From contig JASANE010017684.1 of NCBI GenBank assembly GCA_030248225.1, forward strand, positions 1-64,000: a DNA stretch of 64,000 nucleotides, read 5' to 3'. Below, one piece after another: positions 1 through 11,225 of the stretch. Origin of the DNA: Trileptium ribeirensis (Eukaryota > Nematoda > Enoplea > Enoplida > Thoracostomopsidae). Both the position numbers and the translations under genes were made by a program. How positions within the stretch are numbered: position 1 is the stretch's first letter; the number at the start of each line of letters is the position of its first letter. Under the pieces are notes generated by a model that was not told where the DNA came from, made no database searches, and saw only the letters and a program-made list of their open reading frames with translations.

Positions 1-1602
1 TGACCATTACCCTGGGCTTCAGGTTCGCGGGTCTCACCAGAAAAAATTGTGCCGTGCCACATTATCACAGAGGCGGGGACCCCTGATTAGCACCCCGAGT
101 ACTCCGATGGAAATTATCGATTGGGGGGTTCCCCGGTTCCATCCATGCTCCCAGGTTTTTCCAGGCAGCCGCGCTGAGACGGGGTCTACACGTGCCGGCG
201 TTCGGGTCATCGTGCCAGAGCACGGGATGCCTGATTACGGCCCCCGAAGTCCGAACGGCCATTCCCCATATCCCCCACTCGGCATATCAGGTACATTAGG
301 TTCCATTAGGCTTCTCGCTTCCCTCCTCTTCCCCTCCTCTGCTCCGGGCACGGTTTCCATCACTCCTCTGCGCGCCGATCGGGGCACACACAGAGCACCC
401 TGCGCGCCGAGAAATCGAAACGATAAAGCCGGAGCGCCGAGGGGATTCCAGTGTCCCACTTCGCGTTTTATTGCGTTTATTCGACATATTTTTTGCGTTC
501 GGGACGCTTTTGTTGCCTATCCGGCGACCCGATAGCTTGCTACCATTCTCGTGGTATCCCGACTTGTTTTTGCAATAATTCTGCTTGGTGCCAGCCCGTA
601 ACTTCAGTTTCAATTTCGGTTTGGCATACGACCAAGTTCAAAATTTCGTCATTCCGAGCACGCTTCAGTGACCATCATGTCAAATCGCGCAAACCGGTGT
701 GGAGGCCAGCTTCCTTACCAGCGTGGTCATTTTTCCCGCATGACGTCTAAGCGGCTGCGCTCAGCCCAGGGGTCCTACCTGCTTCGGTCACTGGACGCCT
801 GCATTTTTCGGAGGGAACCCAACTCGTTCGGGCGTTGGCGCCGCTGCTGCGTACATATTCCAGGCACTGCTCCTAATTGATTTGGGCACTTACTCCAGCT
901 GGGCATTATCAGGCCGTGCGCGCGACGGAGCGGTTCGGCCGACAACGGGCGGGGGGTGGTGCAACCCGGCGCCGATCGCACAGCTCAGCATCAGTTCGTT
1001 GGTGCTACCCATTTGAGATCTGTTTTGGATATTGGGTCCTACCGCCATTCCCATATGTATTATAGGTTGCGGGCTTGAGGCGGTACAATTCCCTCGCCGC
1101 CCATAACGAGATTTCAGCGCGCCACGATTTGCGTGTTATTCCAATCACCCGCGTCCCTCCATCTCTAGATTCAACTACCCGGGTACGCAGGGCGATTGTT
1201 GCACGGGGCTAGATCTCGGCTCGTAGATCGCGGTGGTGCGTTGCGCGGGAATCAGGCTCCGCGCGGTGGAAGCGGGTACACCACAATGGATCGTATACGT
1301 CCATCGGAAATACGGACATTTTCTGGCGAAACGCCACGTCACATCGAAAACATTGACTATTGGCGTTGTCCGGGCGATCGATTTGCGCTTACCTGCCGTG
1401 TTCCCATTATTTGCATCAGTTGGTGTTGCTCGGTACGCTTATAGTAGATCGATGAGCCGAGTGATTCGCGCTCGGCTGCCGGCTGTGCGTTATCCATTTA
1501 TATTGGTCAATTTTTGTTTTCTGGGTCACACAGCAATCGACGTCGTGCCTTTGCGTTCCGGTACTCCAGTGACCCTTCTGGGGCGCTCCGCGTAAGCTTA
1601 TC
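1..1602 (-). repeat. Inverted partial copy of the gypsy-type gag region (left palindrome arm)
   Basis: Read on the minus strand, this stretch matches the gag region at about 1,621-3,428 with many substitutions and small indels. Base 1 pairs with about 3,428, and 1,561-1,600 pairs with about 1,622-1,684. The centre lies at about 1,603-1,621. Landmarks shared by both arms in opposite orientation are the CCCCCGAAGTCCGAACGGCC block (239-258 and about 3,153-3,172), the block around 870-1,000 matching about 2,330-2,470, and the zinc-knuckle region (1,290-1,345 and about 1,960-2,015). Plus-strand ORFs here look like antisense shadows of gag. The arm probably continues past the window's left edge, so no 5' LTR is visible. 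What produced the inversion is not known. Confidence 0.85.
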
Positions 1603-1616
1603 CATCTTTCAAACAC

Positions 1617-3424
1617 ATGATGTATAAGCTTAAGTACAAGGAGGACGCCATTGTAGCGACCCAGAAGGAGGTCACTGGAGTACCGGTACGCAAAAGCAGC
1701 CGGTCTAAAACAGTCAATTATATGACCCAGGGAAGTGAAAATAACCAACTAGTGGACCAAATACGTGAGGCACTAGATGAAAATAAGCGCACCACAGCCG
1801 GCAGCGACGCTACTATCGCTCGGCTCATCGATCTACTAGATAAGCGTACCGAGCAACACCAACTAAATGCAATGATGCAGAAAACCGGAACACCGCAGGT
1901 AAGCGCAAATGCAATACCACCGACAACGCCAATAGGCAATCAATGTTTTCGATGTGGTTATTTAGGCATTTCGCCAGAGAATGTCCGTATTTCCGAATGG
2001 ACGTATACGATCCATTGCAAAATGAGTATACCCGCTTAGCCACGCGAGCACCGCCTAATTACACGTACAACGCACCACCACCAATCGTTAGCGAGTATGC
2101 TAGGCCCCCATCGCAGTACAACAATCGCCCTCGGTACCGGGTAGTTGAATCTAGAGATGGAGGACGATACTCGCGACGCGATGATTGGAATAACACGGCA
2201 AATCAGCGTGGATACGCTGGTTATGGGCAGCAAGGATACTACCGCCTAGAGCCCGCAACCTATAATACATATGGGAATGGCGGTCAGACCCAATATCAAA
2301 ACAGATCTCGCGGACGTAGTGCAAATGGGTAGCACCAACGAACTAATGGATATAACTCGACATACGATCGGCGCCATGCTGCACCACCCCAGCCATTGTC
2401 GGCCGAAGCTGCGCCGTTCCGTCCGCGCACGCCTAGTAATGGCTGGAGTAATCCAAATCAATTAGGAGCAGTGCCTCGAAATAGACCTGCACAGGCACCA
2501 ATAAATAACACCGAACGAGTTGACCCTCGAAATGCAGGCGTAATGTCGGTGACCAAAGCAGTAGACCCTGAGCTAGCGCACCGCTTAGACGTCATGCGGC
2601 ATGAAATGACCACGCTGGAAGAACGCGCAGGAGCTGGCCTAGGCACCCGTTCGGCACAAGTTAACATGATGGTCACTGAGGATGAAGCAGCGTATGAACA
2701 GAATAGCGAAATTTTTGAACTTGAGTACGAATGCCCAAACGAAATTGAAACTGAACCAGGCTCACACCAAGTAAATTTATTGCAAACAAGTAGGGATATA
2801 CCACGAGAATGGTCACAAGCTATCGGGTCGCGGAGTGGCAACAAAGCATACCAAACGCATGAGGAAGAGACATTTGAATATGGAGCGTTCAAACACAATA
2901 AAACACGAAGTAACACTGAACTCATACGGCGCTCGGCTTTATCGTTTCCAACCCCTGGCGCGCAGGGTGTGACCCGAGACCTTGTGAGTAATGGTTGGCC
3001 AACCAATTTATGTGTATATCCCGATAGGAAGTCAGCGCGAGGAGATGATGGAAACCGAGATACCGAGCAGAGGAGTGAGAGGGGAGGAGGAACCGAGAAC
3101 CTAATGGAACCTAATGTACCTGATATGCCGAGTGAGAAATATGGGAGATGGCCGTTCGGACTTCGGGGGCCGATTAATAGGGCATCCGTGTCTAGCAATG
3201 ACCCAAACGCCGGCACGTGTAACCCATCTCACGCGGCTGCATATCGGATGGAACCTAGGAACCTAATGGATGGAGAACCTAAGGAACCCAATGGATTGGG
3301 TTCCATAGAGAGACGCCGTTCGGACTTCGGGGGCGTATTAATAGGGGTCACGTGTCTGATAATGGCTCTAACGCCGGCACGGCACAACCTGGTGAACCCG
3401 CGAACATTCTTGAAGCCCAGTTAA
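1617..3424 (+). pseudogene. Gag-like protein of a gypsy-type LTR retroelement, broken
   Basis: This is the structural protein of an LTR element, which would package its RNA. Translation from the ATG at 1,617 (or 1,620) gives a basic N-terminus, an acidic helical stretch, and then the start of a CCHC zinc knuckle. The Cys-X2-Cys half lies in one frame at about 1,942-1,956, and the His-X4-Cys half lies in another frame just downstream, so a frameshift falls inside the knuckle. A Tyr/Gly/Asn/Arg-rich stretch follows (about 2,050-2,330), typical of nucleocapsid tails. An in-frame TAG at 2,330 interrupts it, after which the same frame stays open to 3,424. The last 300 bases are repetitive (see the GAACCTAA-type repeats). 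The upstream flank is the inverted copy of the same gene, not an LTR. Confidence 0.7.
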
Positions 3425-3665
3425 TGGTCGAGGGCGATGGAGACGTAAGTCCTAGCCTTATTCAAAATTGTATATGTCTAGCGGAACCAGAAGAGCCTGC
3501 GGAGGAACTTGTGAACCTAATGGAACCTAATTGCGAACCTAAGGACCTAGCGGATACTGAGAACCTAACGGAACCTAGCGGATGGAATGGAATACCGAGG
3601 AACCTAATGGAATGGAACCGAGAACCTAAGGAACTAAATGAACCAAGGAACCTAGCGGATGCATC
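3095..3665 (+). repeat. Degenerate GGAACCTAATG-type short repeats
   Basis: Units such as GAACCTAATGGAACCTAAT recur at 3,100-3,120, 3,250-3,300, 3,512-3,560 and 3,595-3,660. They encode runs like NLMEPN in the plus frames. The inverted counterpart is seen in the left palindrome arm, for example around 296-315. It is low-complexity coding or formerly coding sequence. Confidence 0.7.
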
Positions 3666-4280
3666 CAATGTAACTAAACTGACTTTCGCCAATTTAGGGC
3701 GGCCGTGTGAGGACCCTGTAGCTTTTCAACCAACCGGGGAAGACCGCTCGTGGACATTGGCCAGGTGCGAGGGAGGCGTCGGGAAGTGAGCTGTCTTGAT
3801 TGCCCTAGCTCCGTTCAAAATTGTAATTTATATGTAGGATCTAAGTCGAATAGAGTTCGGTCCGTAAGTGTAGGAGCCACCAGATCTGATCGGGTCAGGG
3901 ACCGTGGCCTTTGTTTGTCGTTGATCAATCTACCCACCCGGCAGGTGAATATGTGTGTGGCAGACTGCGACCGGGTCGGAGCCGGTATGGGTGACTCGTG
4001 TGTAGAACCGGGAGGGGAAGTCGTTCGACCTAAGTGTGAAAAAGGTTTAGGGCTACACGGAAACAACGCCGAGCCGAGTGCCGAAAACATTACAAGTCTG
4101 GAACATCACGATAATCGAGCTAGCATTTGTGAAATCATAGAACCTAATAATAACAAAATGGAATCTAGTAATCCAGGGAAGGATAATATTGATAAGGAGG
4201 AACCGGTAGTAATTAGCAAGAGCTCGAAAATTGTGGTAATAGCACCCATGGTAAAGGACATGGAGAGAGAGCAAACATAA
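3352..4280 (+). pseudogene. Unrecognised ORFs between gag and env
   Basis: Two overlapping open frames, 3,352-3,789 and 3,750-4,280, follow gag on the same strand. The first is acidic and rich in Asn-Leu-Met-Glu-Pro repeats. The second is hydrophilic, with scattered Cys near 3,795-3,980 and a charged C-terminus ending in a TAA directly before the ATG at 4,280. I recognise no domain. They may be decayed segments of one longer reading frame, perhaps a gag extension or an accessory protein. Confidence 0.4.
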
Positions 4281-4768
4281 TGGAGAACCAGCACCCAGAA
4301 GACAGGACGAAAGTGGTAATATGTCGGTTGAATACAGAAGAAGCTCATGAAATAGGGATCAACCCAACCGGATTGCCGGTTGACCTGACAAAAGTAATTG
4401 AACACGCATTGAACGCACCTGAATCGTTTGGAAATGTACAAACTTTCGGCCGAGTAGGTATGGGTCCCGCGATTAACAGCATAGACACAAATTTGGTGGA
4501 ATCTGAATACATATTGGATCAAGGGCATATCCGTATACATAGACAGCAGGTGTTGGACATCATATTAAGGAAATTGCTCGCAGTAGATAACATCAGCAAA
4601 ATAGTAGAGCCTTTAATTTTGCAGGGATTCCCAGACGAGGAACGACTAGCGCTGTTGGGACCACATTCAGAATTCGTGCCAGCAGAATTATTGTACTTAC
4701 GACTATTGTGGTTACGTAAGCCCGCCCAAAACATCTGGCAGAGTGACCCACGGATGACATGGACTTAA
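4280..4768 (+). CDS. Unrecognised 162-residue ORF in the gypsy-type element
   Basis: This open frame starts at an ATG that directly follows the stop of the previous frame (TAATGG overlap). The product is mildly acidic, has no membrane segment, and has Leu/Ile-rich helical stretches (about residues 85-150, including a run of Leu, Tyr and Arg near the end). I do not recognise a family. It sits between gag-derived sequence and the envelope-like gene on the same strand, so it probably belongs to the element, either as an accessory gene or as part of a longer polyprotein. The frame is intact over its length, unlike most neighbours. Confidence 0.4.
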   Translation: MENQHPEDRTKVVICRLNTEEAHEIGINPTGLPVDLTKVIEHALNAPESFGNVQTFGRVGMGPAINSIDTNLVESEYILDQGHIRIHRQQVLDIILRKLLAVDNISKIVEPLILQGFPDEERLALLGPHSEFVPAELLYLRLLWLRKPAQNIWQSDPRMTWT

Positions 4769-5065
4769 TTCCAAACACAGACCATGATGCGGACATAACA
4801 TTTATTGACGAAGAGGAACTTGAATGCATTACTCAGTGACGCCAGCGAGGACAATTTTGACATTCCCGCAATCGAATCACTCGACGCGGACGATCTCATC
4901 TCTGAGTTAAGTTTCTCCGTGGACACTGAACATGCCAGCAATAGATACGACAATGCTATTGACGGGAGTGACCGGGCATCACCGATCAGGTCGGTACGGT
5001 CATCGTCAAACGGATTACGACCGAGTGTAAAAAGCTGCGGTCGGATTGCTAAACAAAGGAACTAA
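4769..5065 (+). pseudogene. Acidic unrecognised ORF upstream of env
   Basis: The segment 4,805-5,065 is an Asp/Glu/Ser-rich open frame with several DD and ED pairs, ending in a basic tail. About 30 bases upstream, a different frame carries a similar acidic stretch, which suggests one frameshift. It overlaps the beginning of the envelope-like frame. No function can be assigned. Confidence 0.35.
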
Positions 5066-6908
5066 AATAAAGGGATTGCTAATTGCTCTGCTGATATTTC
5101 ATCAGCTAGGGCAGACCCACGCAATTGCCACGCCTTTTTCAGACCAGATAGCACGCTTGGGAGCCATGGTGAATCAACAAGTAGGCACGCTGATCGACCC
5201 ACAAGGCTTGGTAATAACTGCCTCGCAGTCTACTTTCCTACCGATAATTTTACGGCTCTCCTTGGATGGATTACAACCTAGTAGGCAAGCAACTGGTATG
5301 GCGTGGTGTGTATACAATCCTCGGGGTAAGCCATGTTTGGAGAATTGTTGTCCCAACCCAAATTGTACTAATATGCCGGATTTACAACAAAAAGTACAAG
5401 AATTAGAAAGAGAATTAAGGAGCACCTATCAAGGCGTGTTAGACACCAGCTATCAAATGGCACTCATGCGCGAGTGTTGCGAGGCAAACTCTCATCTTTG
5501 TGAGGAACCTAAGGTTCGAAAGAAGCGATTTCTCGCCGCATTAGCGGGAGCAGCAGGCGTAGTAACATGATTTCCATGTGTAGGTGTAGCGTTCACCAAC
5601 GCCGTACACCTTAAGGATTTAAATAAGCATGTACTCGCGTTATCTAAGCAAATGAGAAACACATACAATGTCGCTTATGGTAACTCGCGAGCGATCATGA
5701 AGCTAACGCATGCTAATGAGGAGCTGTACTCATTTTTATATCATGAAATGCAAGAAGTGGTCACCATGATTGACCAGGTAAGGTGCCAAGAGCAACACTA
5801 CGTTACTGAGGTTCACCGCGAGTTAGTTAACCACATGTTTCGCACTAGCCTTCGATCATCGGTTGACGCCGTCATGGAAGCCATGATGAGCGGACAACTA
5901 TCTCCGAAAGTAGTGGACGCATCCACGCTCAAGAATTTATTCCAAAAGAACTCGCAGATAGCCCAGACCATTCTAATACGCGAACCGGCACTAGCATACC
6001 AATTCGGACAAATTTATCCAGTGCATATCGACTTAGGGTCATTTAAGTTTGCATTCATATTGCGAGTCCCGCTGGTCACATCGGACGACGTCCGACCTTA
6101 CTTTCGAATATACAACGTCGGCTGGAACGTTCCAGAGCACAGCGCTCATATGAAACTACCGTTGCCCGATTACGCCACGCGGGTTGAACGAGCACGCTAC
6201 GAGGTACTAAAATTACACGCATGCATTTTGCGAAATACACGCATTGGCAACGGATCACTCATCGCGCTGTTTGGACTGGATTATCATGGGCGAGGACGCT
6301 CCGGACGAAACTCGTCAACTCTGCAGGAACAGTGCATTCGCCGGGCAAATGGTTAACCACACTGAGGTTTACACCACAGCGCAAGGAGTCCTAATCCGAA
6401 CTGCGGAACGCAAGGCCGTCGTTTCCAAGAAGAAACATCTTAGGCACGTTACCCGAGGAGAGACGATTGAGATCGCTAACAATGGAGTTTTGTGGCTGTC
6501 GCATAATAACTATACCCAGCTCGTGGTCGGGCCACTTATGCTGGCTAGCACATTAGACGCACAGGAAGTCACAATCCACATTGGACCTAACATCACGGTC
6601 CATGACTTTCCGGATATACCGCTTAAACCAATCGCTTGGAGGTCATTGGAACATGCCAAAGCGACAAACCTGCAGGTGCAGCAAATAGCAGATGAGCAGT
6701 CAAAGAAGGTAATCGACTTCCCATACATCACTACAACGGGAGTAGCCCCTACCTTTGGATGCTAATTGTGCTGGTAGTTGTCGGCATAGGGGCCATAATC
6801 TACTTTAGGAAGAGGGTTGGGTTCTGTCCTAAATGCATAAAAGGACGCCTACAGCGCTGGTGGCAGCAACGACCATGTGGTTGGACAGAGCCAAGGCACC
6901 CGAACTGA
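5046..6908 (+). pseudogene. Envelope-like fusion glycoprotein, broken
   Basis: The layout is that of a class I-type retroviral or errantivirus-like envelope protein, which would mediate membrane fusion. In order there is a hydrophobic signal-like segment (about 5,070-5,115), a Cys-rich ectodomain, and a basic RKKR cleavage motif (5,517-5,528). The motif is followed at once by an Ala/Gly-rich hydrophobic fusion-peptide-like stretch. Next come long helical coiled-coil-like sequence (about 5,600-5,780), a second Cys-containing part, a transmembrane helix (about 6,756-6,815) and a short basic, Cys-containing tail ending at 6,908. Breaks are an in-frame TGA at 5,568, a frame change near 6,240-6,300 and another near 6,735-6,756. 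No ATG precedes the signal-like segment, so expression may have needed splicing. The tail overlaps the protease frame. The precise envelope family is not established. Confidence 0.65.
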
Positions 6909-8203
6909 GCGTCAAGGCTGATAATGAGTACGGCACTACAAACACGCCTAGACCAACGGTTTCAGCCCCAGCTGCTTCCACGGAACACCTCGAACTAAGA
7001 ACAATGAGTCCTCGTCGTTCAGCCCCGATAAACGCTCCCTCCGAGGACGAAAGCGTCGTTCTAGTAGAGCCCACCGAGCTATTCGCTGTGTCTGAGCGAT
7101 CCCAGCGCAGACGACATCGGACGGTAGCCTACCACCGACAGGTCAACGCGATACACCACATGGACGCACCTTTGCTAATCAACGCCTTTGATTACCGCAC
7201 ACCGGTACTCACCTTGAAAGATACAGGGGCAGATGTTTCCATCGTATCACAATACCTGGTAAATAAATTAGGCCTTCAGCCGCGACCTGACGATTCCACT
7301 AAGGTAATATCCGCCACCAAGCAAGAATTAGCGTTAGACGGCAGTATCAGCGTACCTTTGTCGATCGGGTCCATAAAGGTACAAACAGAATTTTTCGTTA
7401 CCAAAACAGCACCTTATCACTGCATTATAGGGAGAAACTTTATGTCCCAATTGCCAAAATGCACTATAAACTTCAAGGAACGTTGCTTAGAAATAGCAGT
7501 AGATGAGGAAGAGGCTAAGATACCTTTTTCAAGCCTAGAGCGCTACGACCCACCACTAATTGCAGTAAATGAAACATTCATTAATGCGATCCCCGATATA
7601 GCCGAAACAGGCGTAGGACCGGCACTGTTTGTGCCCGCACCAGAGATGGTTGACATCGCCATGGCACATGCATTAGTATTAAGGAGCCAAAGAACCATAC
7701 CAATTGCAGTAATTAATTTCGGGAACACACCGGTCACTATCTATGCCGGACAAACAACAGGTCACATAGAAGTAATGATGAACCCCAACGTACAGTTCTT
7801 GAAGGATACAAACAAAAATTTGATTCGGTACGAGGAACATAAGCGCGCCAAACATTTAAACCACATCGCCGCTCACCCCGAAAGGATCACCGAACATATA
7901 GAGGCAGGAAAACGGTCAATCGACCATGAAAGAGCTCAAACGGTCTTCAGTAAGATCGATTTTGACAAGACCCTATTGTCTCCGTTTGAGCTAAAGCAAT
8001 TGAAAACTGCGATTGCTGAAAACGCAGATGTCTTCAGCACACACAATTTCGATTTAGGACGCTACACTGAACATAGGCACCGCATAGAGACCGGAGATGC
8101 TAAGCCGATTAAGCAAGTACCGTATCGACTACCGCACTCCCTACGCGAACCGCTCAGGGAGGAACTCAACAGTATGCTAGATGCGGGACTGATATCGCCA
8201 TAA
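6833..8203 (+). pseudogene. pol: Gypsy-type pol, part 1: aspartic protease and N-terminal RT
   Basis: The frame opens at an ATG (6,833) inside the envelope tail. After about 100 hydrophilic residues comes a retropepsin-like protease with the active-site motif DTGAD at 7,220-7,234 and a downstream hydrophobic strand followed by IIGRNF (about 7,423-7,440), both typical of gypsy-type proteases. A linker leads into the RT fingers, with conserved PYRLP and the surrounding residues at about 8,118-8,200. An in-frame TAA at 8,201-8,203 interrupts the RT just before the conserved SPWGSPIV segment, which continues in the same frame. The protease matures the polyprotein and the RT copies element RNA. 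Family assignment is firm, and activity is unlikely. Confidence 0.85.
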
Positions 8204-8970
8204 AGTTCACCTTGGGGATCACCGATAGTGTATTTAACCAAGAGTGATGGGTCACTCCGACTTTGTGTGGACGTTCGGAAGGTAAACACAGTGGCAGAAC
8301 AGGACGCATATCCATTAGCTAGAATAGATATTTTAGGATGCCTCCGAAATACCAAACTAATGTCTAGTTTAGATCTAAATAAGGGTTTCTGGCAGTTAGA
8401 ACTCGACCCCGAAACAAAAGATAAAACATTTTTCGTAACGGTTCATGGGCAATATGAGTGCAACGTCATACCGCTTGGACTAAACTCGTCCCCAGGGGCT
8501 TTTCAGCGCTGTATGTCCATGATTTTGAAGGACTTGAGTAGGAAAAATCTTTAATCTACATAGATGACATACTAGTGTTTTCACCAACGTTCGAAGATCA
8601 CTTAACAGACCTAATCAGGGCTTTCGACCGTTTCCGCAGGGCAAATTTAATATTGAAACCATCAAAATGCCACTTTGGCCGAGGCAGTTTAAAATATTTA
8701 GGACACATAATTAGTACAGAAGGAGTAAAACCAGACCCCGAAAAGGCAATTGCGATCGAGGAATTCAAACGTCCAGAGACATTGTAGCAGCTTCAAAGTT
8801 TCATAGGACTAGTAGGGCACTACCACAAATTCATACCAAATTACTCGGACATGTGTGAGCCACTGAATGAGTTAAAACGCAAAGATACAGAATTCAAATG
8901 GACTCCTAGGTGCGAGGATGCCTTTAAGAAATTAAAACAGGCGCTACTAGAACGAACCCGTATTAATACA
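8204..8970 (+). pseudogene. pol: Gypsy-type pol, part 2: RT palm, thumb and connection
   Basis: The same frame continues with SPWGSPIV, LCVDVRKVN and the palm Asp in SLDLNKGFWQ (about 8,368-8,400), then a VIPLGLNSSPGAFQR-type motif. A frameshift at about 8,552 precedes the catalytic YIDD box (8,557-8,568). An in-frame TAG at 8,785-8,787 follows. The thumb/connection then reads on from LQSFIGLVGHYHKFIP (about 8,790-8,837) and ends at another frame change near 8,970. All catalytic Asp codons are present, but the frame is broken three times. Confidence 0.85.
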
Positions 8971-9457
8971 TCCCGATTTCATACAGCCGTTCATTTTACA
9001 AACGGACGCTTCAGGGTACGCAATGGGCGCAGTGCTCTCGCAGAAAACTAAACAAGGCCTCAAACCCATTGCATACGCAAACAAAGCTCTGCTAGATTAC
9101 CAACGCCGATACCCCGCAATAGAAGCCGAAGCTCTCGCGATCAGGTGGGCAGCGCTACACTTTAAGCATTACCTTGTAGGACACAAGTTCCATGTGGAAA
9201 CCGACGACAAGCCGCTCAAGGCTCTATTTGACAAGCCACCTAGTAACTCACGCTTATCCCAATGGCGCAGTGAACTACTACTCGAATTCGGGGGATTTGA
9301 AATACTATATAGACCAGGTAAGGAGAACGGCAATGCCGACGCGTTGTCGCGGGATCCTAGGTATGACCCGCACACGAATGAGGAAGCGGGAGACACTTAT
9401 GAAATGTTAATGATGGGTCGGGGACGACCCACCGAATCTCGCCCACCAACGACCTGA
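8971..9457 (+). pseudogene. pol: Gypsy-type pol, part 3: RNase H
   Basis: The RNase H domain begins with the TDAS motif at about 9,001-9,012. It continues through GAVLSQKT, a YANKAL-type segment, the catalytic Glu in YPAIEAEALA (about 9,112-9,141) and an ETDDKPLKAL segment (about 9,199-9,228), ending with the HxLSR-like linker NADALSR (about 9,334-9,352). It would degrade the RNA strand of RNA/DNA hybrids during reverse transcription. Apart from the upstream frameshift this part is open to the TGA at 9,455-9,457. The tail after 9,360 is acidic and low in complexity. Confidence 0.85.
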
Positions 9458-10350
9458 GCAGCATGGGATCAATCGCACCTGCCGTATCCCGTACGTACAG
9501 TAGCACCGCTAGCAACCGTTGCACCAACCCCTATAACGGGAAGCCCAATAGCTCCCCCAGGCCAGCCAAAACCAGAAGCAGTCCCATCGCAACTAGTCCC
9601 CGACAGGCAAATAACTACAGTACCCCAGCAACGCTAACTCAACAAGCGGCCACGCTAAGCGCTATCCCAATCCGGATGGATCCGGGGGAAACACCAGTAA
9701 TGTCGGTGCGAACTACAACTATCTCGGGTTCTGGAGTCGGACCTCAGGCTCGAGGATGTAAAAGACCACACCGTCCCGAGCCAGAAACCGTAGGACTAAG
9801 AGCTACCACACTACCAACAAAACAGGAATTCGACAGACTCATGAAATTAATGATACATTATGAAACCGAAATATTACCAACCGTTGGGATCGAGGACGCG
9901 CAGGATACTCATGAAAACATATACTTGCCGTTCTTTTCGGACCTCCCAGATTTTAATCTAGTAAGGCTTTTACCGTACATCCAGAGAAACGACCCAGAAT
10001 TGGGTCCTATTTGGTGGTACCTATATAACAAAACACGGCCCAAGGCCGAGTTAGGTGCGTTGAGAATAGAAATGCGAGCTCATTACTTCGAGCTACCCCA
10101 GGACACCAAAATATTATACATGCACCCATTACAGCCAGGGGATATAAATTACAAGTTATGTGTCCCAATCACACTAGGTACTCAAACATGAACATAACAC
10201 CTTGCATGGGGGACATCCTGGCCGCGATCTGCTACTGGCAAAGTTAAAACAGTTTTACTACTGGAAGGGTATGTCCGAACACGCACAACAATGGATCAGG
10301 CGATGCACTCTATGCCAGTCCTCGAAGGACCGCCCTCTCGGATAACCACC
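9458..10350 (+). pseudogene. pol: Gypsy-type pol, part 4: Pro-rich linker and integrase zinc-binding domain
   Basis: After the stop at 9,457, one frame (to about 9,640) is strongly Pro/Ala/Thr-rich. A second frame (about 9,690-10,191) holds the conserved integrase lead-in with QRNDPELGPI (about 9,982-10,011). The HHCC zinc-binding module lies in yet another frame at about 10,193-10,330, with paired His near HGGHPG, a YYWKGM segment and the Cys pair CTLC. The unusually long Pro-rich linker between RNase H and integrase stands out. At least two frame changes separate the pieces. Confidence 0.7.
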
Positions 10351-11225
10351 GGATTGGGTAGGGTTCCGTTGGCAAATCAACCAATGTATCGTGTATTTGT
10401 AAACATACTGGATATTCAAGTTCGGTCGCAAGCAGGCAACCGCTATGTTACTGCGTTTATCGATCAATTCACCAAATTTGCAATAGCAGTAGCAATAAGG
10501 CACCAGGATGCGCACACAGCCGCTCATCTATTCTTATATGAGGTAGTCAACAAGTACGGAGCTCCCAGAGAGCTGTATTCCGACAGAGGAGGTGCGTTTA
10601 CCGCACACATGTTTGAAAACCTGTGCCAAGAACTGCAGATATTTCGACACATGAGTTTAGCTTACCACCCGCAGGGAAATGGCGAAATCGAAAGATCTAA
10701 TAGAACATTATGATATAGTTACGAGCAAGCGTACCACAAGAGGACCACCAATCTTGGGATGTGTCTTTACCGTTTTGCATAATGGCTTATAATTCATCAG
10801 TACACCCAGCAACAAAGTACCCACCGTTTTTGCTAATGCATGGATTCTACCCTAGGCTCCCTGGAGAATACGACACGCATAATGGGGCCACAGGGTACAC
10901 GAGAGCTCACTCCTATAGGGCCAACGCGTAGCGCTGGATGGCCTCTATTAGGGAACGCGCATACCAATCAATGAGAGCCGCCCAGGAAATGAATCGGCTA
11001 AAATACAACAGACGAGCCCGCGAACCACGCTATCAAACAAGTGAATTGGTTTGGGTTTATAGGCACGACACCACGCCAGGTACGTCTACAAAACTCACGC
11101 CCCGTTGGTGCGGACTTTATGAAATACTAGGAATTACTCCGCCGTGCATGCTCGTAAGGATGAATTCTAATCCGGAGGGCATAGCACATGTCGTGATAGA
11201 ACTAAGCCGTGTTTTAGGGCATTAG
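10351..11225 (+). pseudogene. pol: Gypsy-type pol, part 5: integrase catalytic core and C-terminal domain
   Basis: The DDE core is present. The first Asp is at 10,411-10,413, the second is in SDRGGAF at 10,582-10,584, and the Glu is in the GEIER motif at 10,690-10,692, which gives the DD(35)E spacing of retroelement integrases. A TGA at 10,711-10,713 and a frame change follow. The segment about 10,760-10,930 (conserved AYNSSVHPAT, FLLMHG) continues in a different frame and is stopped by TAG near 10,929. The basic C-terminal region, with an SH3-like stretch (VWVYRHDT, about 11,052-11,075), is open at 10,938-11,225. The enzyme inserts element cDNA into host DNA. This copy is disabled. Confidence 0.85.

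Noticed and set aside
47..1600. Plus-strand open frames in the first 1.6 kb as genes
   Set aside because: They are antisense to the inverted gag copy and show no domain of their own. The matching minus-strand similarity to gag explains the open length.
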